A stretch of DNA of 64,000 bases. It comes from Clostridia bacterium (GTDB lineage: Bacteria > Bacillota > Clostridia > RGIG6154). The stretch is taken from the NCBI GenBank assembly GCA_017410375.1, contig JAFQQW010000053.1, positions 1 to 64,000 of the forward strand, given 5' to 3'. The notes beneath the pieces were generated by a model that was not told the DNA's origin, did no database searches, and was given only the letters and a program-made list of their open reading frames with translations. Of this stretch, positions 23,788-32,656 are shown piece by piece (the first letter of the stretch is position 1; every line of letters begins with the position of its first letter). A program made the position numbers and the translations under genes.

Positions 23788-24933
23788 TTAACCTCCAATT
23801 TGACGGATTACAGCTTCTCTGGCTGCCCAGTCTGCCTCTTCAATATCAGATAATGTGTAGTTTTTAACTGATTTATACATCTGCATTGCGTTTTCAATCA
23901 ATGCAGGAATATCCAAAAATCCGATTTTTTCATGTAAAAACAAATCCACCGCTGCCTCGTTTGCGCCGTTCATAAAGCATGGCATTGTACCACCGGCTTT
24001 AAGTGCTTCTTTTGCAAGGCGCAGACACGGAAAAGCCTCTTCATCCGGCTGATAAAACGAAAGATTCGGATGCTTTAAAAAATCAAACGGTGCCTCGTTT
24101 ACCGTTTCTCTTTCGGGGTAAAACAGAGCAACCGAAATAGGAAGCTTCATATCCGGCTCACCCATCTGTGCAAGCACAGAGCCGTCGGTAAGCTCAATCA
24201 AGGAATGGATAATGCTCTCCCTATGCACCACCACATCTATTTTTTCCACATCCATATCAAATAACCATTTGGCTTCGATAATCTCTAACCCCTTGTTCAT
24301 CATGGTTGCAGAATCAATGGTAATTTTTTGTCCCATAGACCAGTTCGGATGTTTTAATGCATCCTGCAAAGATACGTCTTTAAGTTGTTCCTTTTTTCTG
24401 CCGAAAAACGGACCGCCCGAAGCTGTTAAAATCAACCGACGGGGTTTGTGTCCACATTCTAAGCATTGAAAAATCGCGCTGTGCTCACTGTCCACAGGTA
24501 AAAGCTTTACGCCCTTTTCCCGAATACGATCAGTTACATACTGCCCTGCCGTTACTAAAGTTTCTTTGTTGGCAAGCGCAATATCATTCCCTGCTTCAAT
24601 GGCAGCTAAAGTCGGCTTTAAGCCGGAGATACCAACTGTTGAGGAAACCACAATGTCATTTTCGGGCATTGCTGCCACCTCGCACATGCCTTCCACACCA
24701 CAAAGCACCTTTGTATCGGTATCAGAAAGTGCAACTTTTAAAGCGTTATATTTAGATTCGTTTGCCACCGCAACAAATTTAGGAGCAAAACATCTCGTTT
24801 GCTCCTCTAAAAGTTTTATATTGCTGTGACCTGTAATGGCATTAACCCGAAATTTATCTTTATTCCGGGCAATAACCTCTAATGTCTGGGTACCGATTGA
24901 ACCGGTAGACCCCAATACAGTTATATTCTTCAC
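23788..24933 (-). CDS. dxr: 1-deoxy-D-xylulose-5-phosphate reductoisomerase
   Basis: A 381-residue enzyme converting DXP to MEP with NADPH and a divalent metal. The N-terminal Rossmann motif is GSTGSIGTQTLEV (8-20). The catalytic region has LLPVDSEHSAIFQCL (metal ligands Asp and Glu) and ASGGPFFGRKKEQL, followed by HPNWSMGQKITIDSATMMNKGLEIIEA, the best known signature of the family (shown here in part: NWSMGQKIT and NKGLE). The length is normal. It is the second MEP-pathway gene in this operon. Confidence 0.97.
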   Translation of the reverse strand: MKNITVLGSTGSIGTQTLEVIARNKDKFRVNAITGHSNIKLLEEQTRCFAPKFVAVANESKYNALKVALSDTDTKVLCGVEGMCEVAAMPENDIVVSSTVGISGLKPTLAAIEAGNDIALANKETLVTAGQYVTDRIREKGVKLLPVDSEHSAIFQCLECGHKPRRLILTASGGPFFGRKKEQLKDVSLQDALKHPNWSMGQKITIDSATMMNKGLEIIEAKWLFDMDVEKIDVVVHRESIIHSLIELTDGSVLAQMGEPDMKLPISVALFYPERETVNEAPFDFLKHPNLSFYQPDEEAFPCLRLAKEALKAGGTMPCFMNGANEAAVDLFLHEKIGFLDIPALIENAMQMYKSVKNYTLSDIEEADWAAREAVIRQIGG

Positions 24934-24942
24934 AAAATCACC

Positions 24943-25746
24943 TTATCCCAAAATAGGTAAATGTTTTACAAAATAATAAACCAGCGGTGCAATGAAAATA
25001 ATGCTGTCTAAGCGATCCATAATGCCACCGTGACCGGGCAAAAGATGTCCGTAATCCTTGATTTCATACTGGCGCTTAATCATAGAAGCCGCAAGGTCAC
25101 CAATTTCGGAAAGAATGCCCGAAACAGCACCTAAAATCACAAGATTTACATAGTTTACCTGCGCGGAAAAAGCAAACTGCATCACAAGACCGAAGCCTGC
25201 AAAGCATAAAATTGCACCTAAGAAGCCACCCACAGCGCCCTCAACGGTCTTTTTTGGGCTGATGTTCGGGCAAAGCTTGTGCTTACCCGTAAATACACCG
25301 ACAAAATAAGCAAAAATGTCTGTACCGCACGCCCCTAAAAGCACCAGGAAAATCAGGTACTGTCCAAAGGGTAACTTCCTTACAAGCACGATATGGAGCA
25401 TGGTAAACACAATGTAAACCAACATGAATGCGGAAAGTGTCACTTTGGAAAACGCTATTGTATTGTCTGATTTAAGCATTGCCAAAAACAGTAATACTAC
25501 ATACAAAAACAGTAATGCCGGCATCCATTCAACCGGAATCCACTTGTATGCAAAAATTGTAACAGCGTAAATAAAGTTTAGCACCATCAAAGAAATATTC
25601 TTATGTAAGTCAAGCGCCTTGTACATTTCAAACAAGCCGTAAAGTGTAACAAGCCCCACTGCAACATGCAGTACATTCACCGGTGACAAAAGCAGTAGAA
25701 TAACTACAAGTGCACCAATCACACCGGTTATGATTCTCTGTTTCAT
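24943..25746 (-). CDS. cdsA: phosphatidate cytidylyltransferase
   Basis: A 267-residue integral membrane enzyme making CDP-diacylglycerol from phosphatidic acid and CTP. It has about eight hydrophobic segments. The C-terminal signature is present: SEIGDLAASMIKRQYEIKD followed by GHGGIMDRLDS, with the conserved Asp residues. An upstream LCPNISPKKTVEGAVGG motif is also typical. It lies between uppS and dxr as in many Firmicutes. AGGAG precedes ATG 25746. Confidence 0.96.
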   Translation of the reverse strand: MKQRIITGVIGALVVILLLLSPVNVLHVAVGLVTLYGLFEMYKALDLHKNISLMVLNFIYAVTIFAYKWIPVEWMPALLFLYVVLLFLAMLKSDNTIAFSKVTLSAFMLVYIVFTMLHIVLVRKLPFGQYLIFLVLLGACGTDIFAYFVGVFTGKHKLCPNISPKKTVEGAVGGFLGAILCFAGFGLVMQFAFSAQVNYVNLVILGAVSGILSEIGDLAASMIKRQYEIKDYGHLLPGHGGIMDRLDSIIFIAPLVYYFVKHLPILG

Positions 25747-25764
25747 AACAAAAACTCTCCTAAA

Positions 25765-26487
25765 TTACTTGTTCAATCCGCCGTATCTTCTGTCGCGCTT
25801 CTGATAAGACGCAATCGCCTGAAGCAAATCGTCGGTTGAAAATTCCGGCCAAAGCACATCGGTAAAATAGTACTCAGAATATGCAGACTGCCAAAGCAGG
25901 AAATTGCTGGTACGAAGCTCACCACCGGTGCGGATAATCAGTTCAGGGTCATCCACATAGGAGGTATACATAAGAGAAGACATAAATTCTTCAGTAATGT
26001 CTTCTGCCTTCAGTTCCCCCTTTGCACAAAGCTCTGCCGCTTTACGGGTCGCCTTTACAATTTCATCTCTTCCGCCATAACCAAGTGCGATGTTAAGCTC
26101 GAAGGTTGCATTCTTTGTTTCCTCTTCGATGACAGCCATTTTTTTGCGCAATGCTTCGTCAAATCCGGAGAGGTCGCCGATTACACGGATGCGCAGGTCA
26201 TTATCGCCAATCTGGTTTTTCCAGTCGCCCAAATAGAAGCTCAAAAGCTTCATAATACCCGAAACCTCTAATGTGGGCCGCTTCCAGTTTTCGGTGGAAA
26301 AGGCGTAAACCGTCATATGCTTTACGCCTATATCACTGGCAAACTTGGAAATGGTTTTTAAATTTTCTGCACCCTCTTTATGACCCATAGTACGGGGAAG
26401 CCCCTTTTTCTGAGCATAACGACCATTCCCATCCATAATGATGCCAATATGGTTGGGAATATTTAAAGTATCGATATCATATTTCAA
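25765..26487 (-). CDS. uppS: undecaprenyl diphosphate synthase (cis-prenyltransferase)
   Basis: A 240-residue enzyme that adds isopentenyl units to farnesyl diphosphate to give the C55 carrier for peptidoglycan and other wall polymers. Signature segments are HIGIIMDGNGRYAQKKGL near the start (catalytic Asp, Arg), YAFSTENWKRP, LNIALGYGGRDEI and the C-terminal LIIRTGGELRTSNFLLWQSAYSEYYF. The only start that keeps the whole P-loop-like first motif is TTG 26487, which overlaps the frr stop by 11 nt and has AAGGAAG about 8 nt upstream. The rare start and overlap suggest translation coupled to frr. Confidence 0.95.
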   Translation of the reverse strand: MKYDIDTLNIPNHIGIIMDGNGRYAQKKGLPRTMGHKEGAENLKTISKFASDIGVKHMTVYAFSTENWKRPTLEVSGIMKLLSFYLGDWKNQIGDNDLRIRVIGDLSGFDEALRKKMAVIEEETKNATFELNIALGYGGRDEIVKATRKAAELCAKGELKAEDITEEFMSSLMYTSYVDDPELIIRTGGELRTSNFLLWQSAYSEYYFTDVLWPEFSTDDLLQAIASYQKRDRRYGGLNK

Positions 26488-27031
26488 GAATTTCAGCTTC
26501 CTTTGCTTTTACAATTTTATCAATCTCTTTGATTGCATTGTCGGTCAGTTCCTGAACGTCTTTTTCGATATTTTTCAAATCATCTTCTGTAATTTCGCTG
26601 TTCTTCTGCTGTTTTTTAAAGCCTTCCAGCGCATCACGGCGGATAGAACGAATTGCAACCTTGGTCTCTTCACCTGTCTTGGAAAGACCTTTTACGATTT
26701 CTTTTCTTCTTTCTTCGGTGAGCGGCGGGAAAGATAAGCGGATAACCTTACCATCGTTGGTAGGCGTAATACCGATATCGGAAGCTAAGATTGCCTTTTC
26801 AAGATCTTTTAAAATAGAAACATCCCACGGCTGAATCATAAGTGTTCTCGGTTCGGGAACAGAAACAGTACCAATCTGCGGAACAGGTGTTGCCGCACCG
26901 TAATAATCAACAGTGATTTTGTTTAATACAGCAGGATTTGCTCTGCCTGCGCGGATAGCCGCGAATTCATTTTTGAGCACATTAATGCTCTTGTCCATTT
27001 TTGTCTGAATTTCCTGGTAATTACCTTTCAT
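26477..27031 (-). CDS. frr: ribosome recycling factor
   Basis: A 184-residue two-domain protein that, with EF-G, splits the post-termination ribosome. Typical segments are IRAGRANPAVLNKITVDYYG (part: AGRANPAVL), VSVPEPRTLMIQPWD and LPPLTEERRKEIVK-like FPPLTEERRKEI, with a C-terminal helix of the three-helix bundle. It follows pyrH by 21 bp, the near-universal order. GGGGG precedes the ATG. Confidence 0.97.
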   Translation of the reverse strand: MKGNYQEIQTKMDKSINVLKNEFAAIRAGRANPAVLNKITVDYYGAATPVPQIGTVSVPEPRTLMIQPWDVSILKDLEKAILASDIGITPTNDGKVIRLSFPPLTEERRKEIVKGLSKTGEETKVAIRSIRRDALEGFKKQQKNSEITEDDLKNIEKDVQELTDNAIKEIDKIVKAKEAEILEI

Positions 27032-27052
27032 AATTCATTTCCCCCTTAAAAT

Positions 27053-27772
27053 TTAAGAATTGGTAACAATTGTACCGATTTTTTCGCCTTTTGCAGCTCT
27101 GATAATATTGTATGTATCTTCCAGTCCGAACACGTGAATCGGAATATTGTTGTCCATGCAAAGAGAGGTTGCGGTAGAATCCATAACCTGCAGTCTGTGA
27201 TTTAAAACATCGATAAAGGAAAGTGCATCATAGCGCTTTGCATCAGGATTTACATTCGGGTCGCTGTCATATACGCCATCCACCTTCTTCGCCAGAAGAA
27301 TGATTTCAGCTTCAATTTCAGCGGCACGAAGAGCTGCGGCTGTATCTGTAGAGAAGAACGGATTACCGCTGCCACATGCAAAGATAACCACTCTGCCTTT
27401 TTCCAAATGACGCATTGCACGTCCTCTGATATAAGGTTCTGCAATCTGACGCATTTCAATGGCAGACTGTACGCGAACTTCCACGCCTTTGCTTTCCAGA
27501 GAATCCGCGAGCGCCAACGCATTGATTACAGTTGCAAGCATCCCCATATGGTCGGCTCTTGTCTGATCCATACCCTTGTTTTTGCCGGTTCTGCCACGCC
27601 AGAAGTTACCGCCACCAACAACGACACCAACCTCAACGCCCATTTCCATGCAATTTTTTATCTGTTCACAAATGGAACTGATTACATCCTGATTTAAACC
27701 GAAACCGGTTTCGCCGGCTAAAGCTTCGCCACTGACTTTTAGAATGACTCTCTTATACTTTGGTTTATCCAT
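27053..27772 (-). CDS. pyrH: UMP kinase
   Basis: A 239-residue amino-acid-kinase-fold enzyme phosphorylating UMP to UDP. Visible motifs are [13 protein letters not shown] (nucleotide binding), [28 protein letters not shown] and the C-terminal half with [18 protein letters not shown]. The start is ATG 27772, with CGGAG upstream; the open frame has a TTG at 27796 that would add eight residues without a better site. rpsB and tsf, which often precede pyrH, are absent; dusB is upstream instead. Confidence 0.96.
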   Translation of the reverse strand: MDKPKYKRVILKVSGEALAGETGFGLNQDVISSICEQIKNCMEMGVEVGVVVGGGNFWRGRTGKNKGMDQTRADHMGMLATVINALALADSLESKGVEVRVQSAIEMRQIAEPYIRGRAMRHLEKGRVVIFACGSGNPFFSTDTAAALRAAEIEAEIILLAKKVDGVYDSDPNVNPDAKRYDALSFIDVLNHRLQVMDSTATSLCMDNNIPIHVFGLEDTYNIIRAAKGEKIGTIVTNS

Positions 27773-27808
27773 TTTAATACTCCGTTTCCGCTTCAAAAAG
27801 CTGATTAT

Positions 27809-28735
27809 TTAGCGCAGATCGTTTAAAGCCCGTTGCATCTCTTTTTCGGTGTTACACGCATTGATTGCAACCTTTGCCTGTGCCGCACCGTACATACCTT
27901 TTATATACCAGCACATGTGCTTTCTCGCTTCACGAACTGCAATTGCTTCGCTTTTATGTTCTACAATATAGGCTAAATGCCGAATTGCTGTATCCAAAAT
28001 TTCGTCTTTTGTATATTCTCTGTCCGAAAAAATGAACGGATTCCCTTGCGCACCGCGGGCTACCATGACTCCATCACAGCCGGTCTCGTTTTTTGCACGT
28101 TCTATTGCTTCCTTATCCCAGATATCTCCGCTTAAGATTACGGGAATTCCAAGGGTTTCCTTCACCTGACGGACAATATCCCAGTCTGCAACACCTGCAT
28201 AAAACTGTTCCCTAGTTCTGCCATGCACCGTAACTGCATCTGCACCGCTTTCCTCTGCCATTTTTGCAAAAGAGAGAGCGTTTTTGGTTTCTGCACTCCA
28301 ACCGGAACGAAACTTCACCGTAAGAGGCAATTCTGTCGCCTTACGCACCGCTTCAATGACCTTTGAAGCCTTTGTTTCGTCCTGCATAAGCGCAGAGCCA
28401 TCTCCATTTTTTACGATTTTAGGTGCCGGACATCCCATGTTGATATCTAAAATATCCGCAATTTCCATGTCGGTGATGCGCTTTGCCGCCTCTGCCATGA
28501 TTTCCGGCTCATTACCAAAAATCTGGACAGTAAAACATTTTTCCGTTTCATGTTTTGGAAGCAGAGTCACCGTTTTTTTATCCTGATAGTGCATAGCGCG
28601 CGCCGAAATCATTTCGCTGGTTGTGTTTTTACAGCCAAGCTCCACACAAATTCTGCGAAAGGGCAAATCGGTAACACCTGCCATGGGCGCTAAAATCACG
28701 TCCGAGGCAAGTGTTAAATTTTTAATTTTGAGCAT
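27809..28735 (-). CDS. dusB: tRNA-dihydrouridine synthase
   Basis: A 308-residue FMN enzyme reducing specific uridines in tRNA. It has the N-terminal APMAGVTDLPFR, MGCPAPKIVKNGDGSALM (part: MGCPAPK), the catalytic-site GADAVTVHGRTREQFY and the GDIW and CDGVMVARGAQGNP FMN-binding segments. The C-terminus is the helical tRNA-binding domain. Its ATG overlaps the preceding stop (TAATG), so it is translationally coupled to the DUF1858 gene. DusB-type by overall pattern; the modified position cannot be read from the sequence. Confidence 0.93.
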   Translation of the reverse strand: MLKIKNLTLASDVILAPMAGVTDLPFRRICVELGCKNTTSEMISARAMHYQDKKTVTLLPKHETEKCFTVQIFGNEPEIMAEAAKRITDMEIADILDINMGCPAPKIVKNGDGSALMQDETKASKVIEAVRKATELPLTVKFRSGWSAETKNALSFAKMAEESGADAVTVHGRTREQFYAGVADWDIVRQVKETLGIPVILSGDIWDKEAIERAKNETGCDGVMVARGAQGNPFIFSDREYTKDEILDTAIRHLAYIVEHKSEAIAVREARKHMCWYIKGMYGAAQAKVAINACNTEKEMQRALNDLR

Positions 28736-28944
28736 TATTCACCAATGGTTTCAAGATACTCATTGATTGCATTAACCAATTTATCGCAATCTACACCGTG
28801 AACTGCGCAAGCCTGTTCAATGCTTTCACCGCTTGCAGAGGGGCAACCCAGGCAATGCATACCGATGTTTAAGAAGAACGGTGCCGTGCCGGGATCAATT
28901 TTTAAAACATCCATGATAATTGTGTCTTTTGTTACTTTTGCCAT
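28735..28944 (-). CDS. DUF1858 (hybrid-cluster-protein-associated disulfide) protein
   Basis: A 69-residue single-domain DUF1858 protein. It starts VTKDTIIMDVLKIDPGTAPFFLNIGMHCLGCP and keeps the two conserved cysteines of the CLGCP motif. The domain is proposed to be a redox disulfide module and is often linked to iron-sulfur or anaerobic enzymes. ATG 28944 is the start, with AAGGAG 9 nt upstream; the in-frame TTG at 28953 overlaps that site. It lies between a fumarase-type beta subunit and dusB. Confidence 0.9.
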   Translation of the reverse strand: MAKVTKDTIIMDVLKIDPGTAPFFLNIGMHCLGCPSASGESIEQACAVHGVDCDKLVNAINEYLETIGE

Positions 28945-28969
28945 AATAAACAACTCCTTATATAAAATA

Positions 28970-29473
28970 TTATTTTACAAGTACAATTGCAGGGAAATCT
29001 TCCACATACAGTTTTCTTAACGCTTCCGCGCCTAAATCCTCGTAGGCAATGATTTCCTGCGATTTAATAGATTTGGCAAGCAGAGCACCTGTACCGCCTG
29101 TTGCACCAAGATAAACCGCACCGTTATTGGAAATGGATGCGAGCACCTCTTCGGAGCGCTCCCCTTTCCCAATCATGCAGCTTAACCCCAAATCTAAAAG
29201 AGTTGGTGCGTAAGCGTCCATACGACAGCTTGTGGTCGGTCCGCACGAGCCGATAACCTGTCCCGGCTTGTTCGGACATGGACCTGCATAATAAATCGTC
29301 TGATTTTTCACCTCAAAAGGGAGATTATCTCCCTTTTGAAGTGCTTCAATCATCCGTTTGTGCGCTGCATCTCTTGCCATATAAATATACCCGGTAATCA
29401 GAACTTTCATACCGTATTTAAGCCCCTTGATGTCTTCCTTTGTAATCGGGGTATTAAGCTTTACTGTTTTCAT
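28970..29473 (-). CDS. class I fumarase / tartrate dehydratase beta-subunit-like protein
   Basis: A 167-residue protein matching the C-terminal (beta) part of iron-sulfur fumarate hydratase and tartrate dehydratase: LITGYIYMARDAAHKRM, YYAGPCPNKPGQVIGSCGPTTSCRMD (part: GPTTSCRMD), MIGKGERSEEV and GATGGTGALLA. The alpha subunit, which holds the [4Fe-4S] cluster and is normally encoded just upstream, is not in this window: ileS is the upstream gene. The alpha gene may be elsewhere. Start ATG 29473 has AAAGGA upstream and lies 10 bp after ileS; an earlier in-frame codon at 29497 would overlap ileS. Confidence 0.88.
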   Translation of the reverse strand: MKTVKLNTPITKEDIKGLKYGMKVLITGYIYMARDAAHKRMIEALQKGDNLPFEVKNQTIYYAGPCPNKPGQVIGSCGPTTSCRMDAYAPTLLDLGLSCMIGKGERSEEVLASISNNGAVYLGATGGTGALLAKSIKSQEIIAYEDLGAEALRKLYVEDFPAIVLVK

Positions 29474-29483
29474 GATGCTTCCT

Positions 29484-32400
29484 TTAAAGTCTTTCAATGG
29501 TGATGGTCACTGCTTCACCGTTGATATTCCAGTCCTTGGTATAACCCTTGCAAGCTTCCATTGCATCACAAAGGGTTTCTGAAGAGATTTCTTCTTTGTT
29601 GCTTTCAATGATACCTAAAATCTTTTCAGAGCCTTCTGCATAAAGCTTAATGTGATTCTGTACGTCAAAATCAGCTTCCTTACGCATGGTCTGGATTTTG
29701 CTGATAATTTCACGAACAAAGCCCTCTTCAATCAGCTCAGGTGTGAGATTTGTATCCAAAATTACAGTTACATCTCTGTCAGTTTCAGAATACAAGCCTT
29801 CTTTTTGAACGGTTTCGATAAGCAAATCCTCTTTGGAAAGAGCTACCGGTGCGCCGTCAATTTCAAAAGTGAATAATTCATCCGCATTCAATTTTTCCAT
29901 TGCAGCTGCGGTATCGCAAGATGCAAGGTATGCACTGATTTTACCCAAGATTTTACCATATTTCGGACCTAAAGTTCTAAGCTGCGGCTTAAACTTATAA
30001 GCAACCAGAGAGTCTACAGAATCCACAAATTCCAGTTCCTTAACATTTAATTCTTCTAAAACAATGTCAAAGTACTCTGCATCCAGAGCTTCGGGTGCCT
30101 GCGCATACATTTTCGGCAAAGGCTGACGGTTTTTGGAGTTTGCGGTATTTCTTGCCGCACGACCTGCAACAACCAGCTTTAATACCAAATCCATGTTTGC
30201 TTCCAGCTTTTCGTCTACGAAATCCGCGTTGTATACAGGATAATCACAGAAATGAATGCTCTCGGGAGCAGCTGCATCGTTTGTACGAACCAGATTCTGA
30301 TAAATTTCTTCTGTCATAAACGGAACATAAGGTGCACACAGCTTGCAAAGCTCAGCAAGTACGGTATACAAAGTCATGTATGCATTAATCTTATCCTGAG
30401 GCATATCCTTTTGCCAGAAACGTTCACGGCAACGACGAACATACCAGTTGGAAAGTTCATCTGCAAACGCCTGAATGGAACGGGCAGATTCGGTAATACG
30501 ATAGTTTTCCAAATCGGTATCCACCTTGTTGATTAAGGTATGCAATTTAGACAAAATCCATTTATCCATAACCGCAAGCTTATCATATTCAAGGGAATAC
30601 TTGGTCGGATCAAAGTTATCAATATCTGCATAAAGAATATAGAATGCATAGGTGTTCCAAAGTGTACCCATGAACTTTCTCTGTCCTTCGTTTACCGCAT
30701 CTTCATGGAAACGGTTCGGAATCCACGGGAAGCTGGAGGTATAGAAGTACCAGCGAACCGCATCAGCACCCTGATTGCTAAGAACAACCCAGGGGTCAAC
30801 AACGTTGCCCTTGTGCTTACTCATCTTCTGACCATACTTATCCTGAACGTGACCTAAAACGATAACATTCTTATAAGGCGACTTATCAAACAATAAAGTA
30901 GAAATTGCCATAAGTGTGTAGAACCAGCCACGGGTCTGGTCAATGGCTTCAGAGATGAAGTCAGCCGGGAAGTTCTGGTCAAAAATTTCTTTGTTTTCAA
31001 AGGGATAGTGCCACTGTGCAAAAGGCATGGAGCCTGAGTCAAACCAGCAGTCAATTACTTCGGTTACACGGGTCATCTTGCCACCGCATTCGGGACAATT
31101 CAGATGTACCGCATCAATGTAGGGACGGTGCAGTTCAATTTCATCCGGGCAGTCATCCGACATAGCCTTTAATTCTTCGATACTGCCGATGGTATGTCTG
31201 TGACCGCATTCACATTCCCAGATCGGAAGCGGTGTACCCCAGTAACGCTCACGGGAAATACTCCAGTCAATTACATTTTCAAGGAAGTTACCGAATCTAC
31301 CGTTTTTGATGTTGTCCGGCATCCAGTTAACCGTCTGGTTGTTTTTCAGAAGCTGCTCACGAACAGCCGTCATTTTAATAAACCAGGATTCTCTTGCATA
31401 GTAAAGAAGCGGTGTATCGCATCTCCAGCAGAACGGATAAGAGTGTGTAAACGGAACTGCCTGATACAAAAGACCTCTTTCTTTGAGTTCTTCGATTACC
31501 AAGGGGTCAGCATCCTTTACGAACATACCCTCATATTTACCGGTACCTTCCACAAACTTACCTTCTGTGTTTACAAGCTGTACAAAAGGCAAATCGTTAT
31601 CACGACCCACACGGGCGTCATCTTCACCAAATGCAGGTGCGATATGTACGATACCCGAGCCGTCGGTGGTGGTTACATAGTTATCTGCCACAATGAAATG
31701 GCATTTTTGTTTGGTCTTCGCAAAATCAAAGAGCGGTTCATATTCCACGCCTTTGAGGTCTGTACCTGTCATTTCTTCTAAAATTTCCACTTCAGAACCC
31801 AGAACGGACGGTACAAGTACCTTTGCCATAATATAAGTTAAACCTTCAAACTTAACCTTTACATAGGTTTCGTCAGGATTTACAGCAAGTGCTACGTTAG
31901 ACGGAAGTGTCCAGGGTGTGGTTGTCCACGCTAAGAAATATGCATCCTGGTCTTTAATTTTAAAGCGTGCGAATACAGACACCTCTTCGACATCCTTATA
32001 GCCCTGTGCTACTTCGTGGCTGGAAAGTGCAGTACCGCAACGGGGGCAATACGGAACAATCTTATGACCTTTATAAAGCAGGTCTTTATCCCAGATTTGC
32101 TTTAATGCCCACCATACGGATTCGATGTATTCGTTGTGATAGGTTACATACGGGTCATCCATGTCCGCCCAGAAGCCTACACGGTCACTCATTTCCTTCC
32201 AGAGACTTTCGTATTTCCAAACGCTTTTTTTGCATTCTTCTACAAAAGGCTCAACGCCGTATTTTTCAATCTGCGGTTTGCCGTCAATACCGAGAAGCTT
32301 TTCGACCTCCAGTTCAACCGGCAAGCCATGGGTATCCCAGCCCGCTTTACGCAATACACGGTACCCTTTCATGGTTTTATAGCGTGGTACGATATCCTTC

Positions 32401-32588
32401 ATAACGCGGGTTAAAATGTGGCCGATATGCGGTTTACCGTTTGCGGTCGGGGGTCCGTCATAGAAGGTAAACACAGGTGCACCCTCGGGACGGGTACTGC
32501 GCTGGAAAACCTTTTTATCCTGCCAGAATTTAATAATATCATGTTCTCTCTCTTCAAAGTTCAAACCGGTTGGTACTTTTTTATACAC
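29484..32588 (-). CDS. ileS: isoleucyl-tRNA synthetase, long (type 2) form
   Basis: A 1034-residue class I synthetase charging tRNA-Ile. The HIGH motif lies in GKPHIGHILTR (about 52-62), and the KMSKS loop is KMSKHKGNVVDPW near 590. The editing domain lies between. The sequence NGRFGNFLENVIDWSISRERYWGTPLPIWECECG (excerpt: ISRERYWGTPLPIW) is of the eukaryote-like type that includes mupirocin-insensitive enzymes. The start is GTG 32588 with ACGGAGG eight nt upstream; the in-frame ATG at 32618 lies too close to the predicted transcription start. First gene of the long operon; no T-box leader fits in the short upstream gap. Confidence 0.95.
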   Translation of the reverse strand: MYKKVPTGLNFEEREHDIIKFWQDKKVFQRSTRPEGAPVFTFYDGPPTANGKPHIGHILTRVMKDIVPRYKTMKGYRVLRKAGWDTHGLPVELEVEKLLGIDGKPQIEKYGVEPFVEECKKSVWKYESLWKEMSDRVGFWADMDDPYVTYHNEYIESVWWALKQIWDKDLLYKGHKIVPYCPRCGTALSSHEVAQGYKDVEEVSVFARFKIKDQDAYFLAWTTTPWTLPSNVALAVNPDETYVKVKFEGLTYIMAKVLVPSVLGSEVEILEEMTGTDLKGVEYEPLFDFAKTKQKCHFIVADNYVTTTDGSGIVHIAPAFGEDDARVGRDNDLPFVQLVNTEGKFVEGTGKYEGMFVKDADPLVIEELKERGLLYQAVPFTHSYPFCWRCDTPLLYYARESWFIKMTAVREQLLKNNQTVNWMPDNIKNGRFGNFLENVIDWSISRERYWGTPLPIWECECGHRHTIGSIEELKAMSDDCPDEIELHRPYIDAVHLNCPECGGKMTRVTEVIDCWFDSGSMPFAQWHYPFENKEIFDQNFPADFISEAIDQTRGWFYTLMAISTLLFDKSPYKNVIVLGHVQDKYGQKMSKHKGNVVDPWVVLSNQGADAVRWYFYTSSFPWIPNRFHEDAVNEGQRKFMGTLWNTYAFYILYADIDNFDPTKYSLEYDKLAVMDKWILSKLHTLINKVDTDLENYRITESARSIQAFADELSNWYVRRCRERFWQKDMPQDKINAYMTLYTVLAELCKLCAPYVPFMTEEIYQNLVRTNDAAAPESIHFCDYPVYNADFVDEKLEANMDLVLKLVVAGRAARNTANSKNRQPLPKMYAQAPEALDAEYFDIVLEELNVKELEFVDSVDSLVAYKFKPQLRTLGPKYGKILGKISAYLASCDTAAAMEKLNADELFTFEIDGAPVALSKEDLLIETVQKEGLYSETDRDVTVILDTNLTPELIEEGFVREIISKIQTMRKEADFDVQNHIKLYAEGSEKILGIIESNKEEISSETLCDAMEACKGYTKDWNINGEAVTITIERL

Positions 32589-32621
32589 GATTTTTACCTC
32601 CGTTAAATTGTTATTCATTCT

Positions 32622-32650
32622 ATTTTACTCTATTTTTGCTCATTTGTAAA
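32622..32650 (-). promoter_or_regulatory. sigma-A-type promoter for the ileS-polC operon
   Basis: Minus strand: TTTACA (32645-32650), a 17-nt spacer and TAAAAT (32622-32627). The start would lie near 32615, giving a leader of about 27 nt ahead of GTG 32588. Confidence 0.65.
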
Positions 32651-32656
32651 GGTTTT

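Noticed and set aside
32589-32656. T-box riboswitch before ileS
   Set aside because: Only 68 bp separate the genes and they hold a promoter and ribosome binding site; there is no room for the stems, T-box sequence and terminator.
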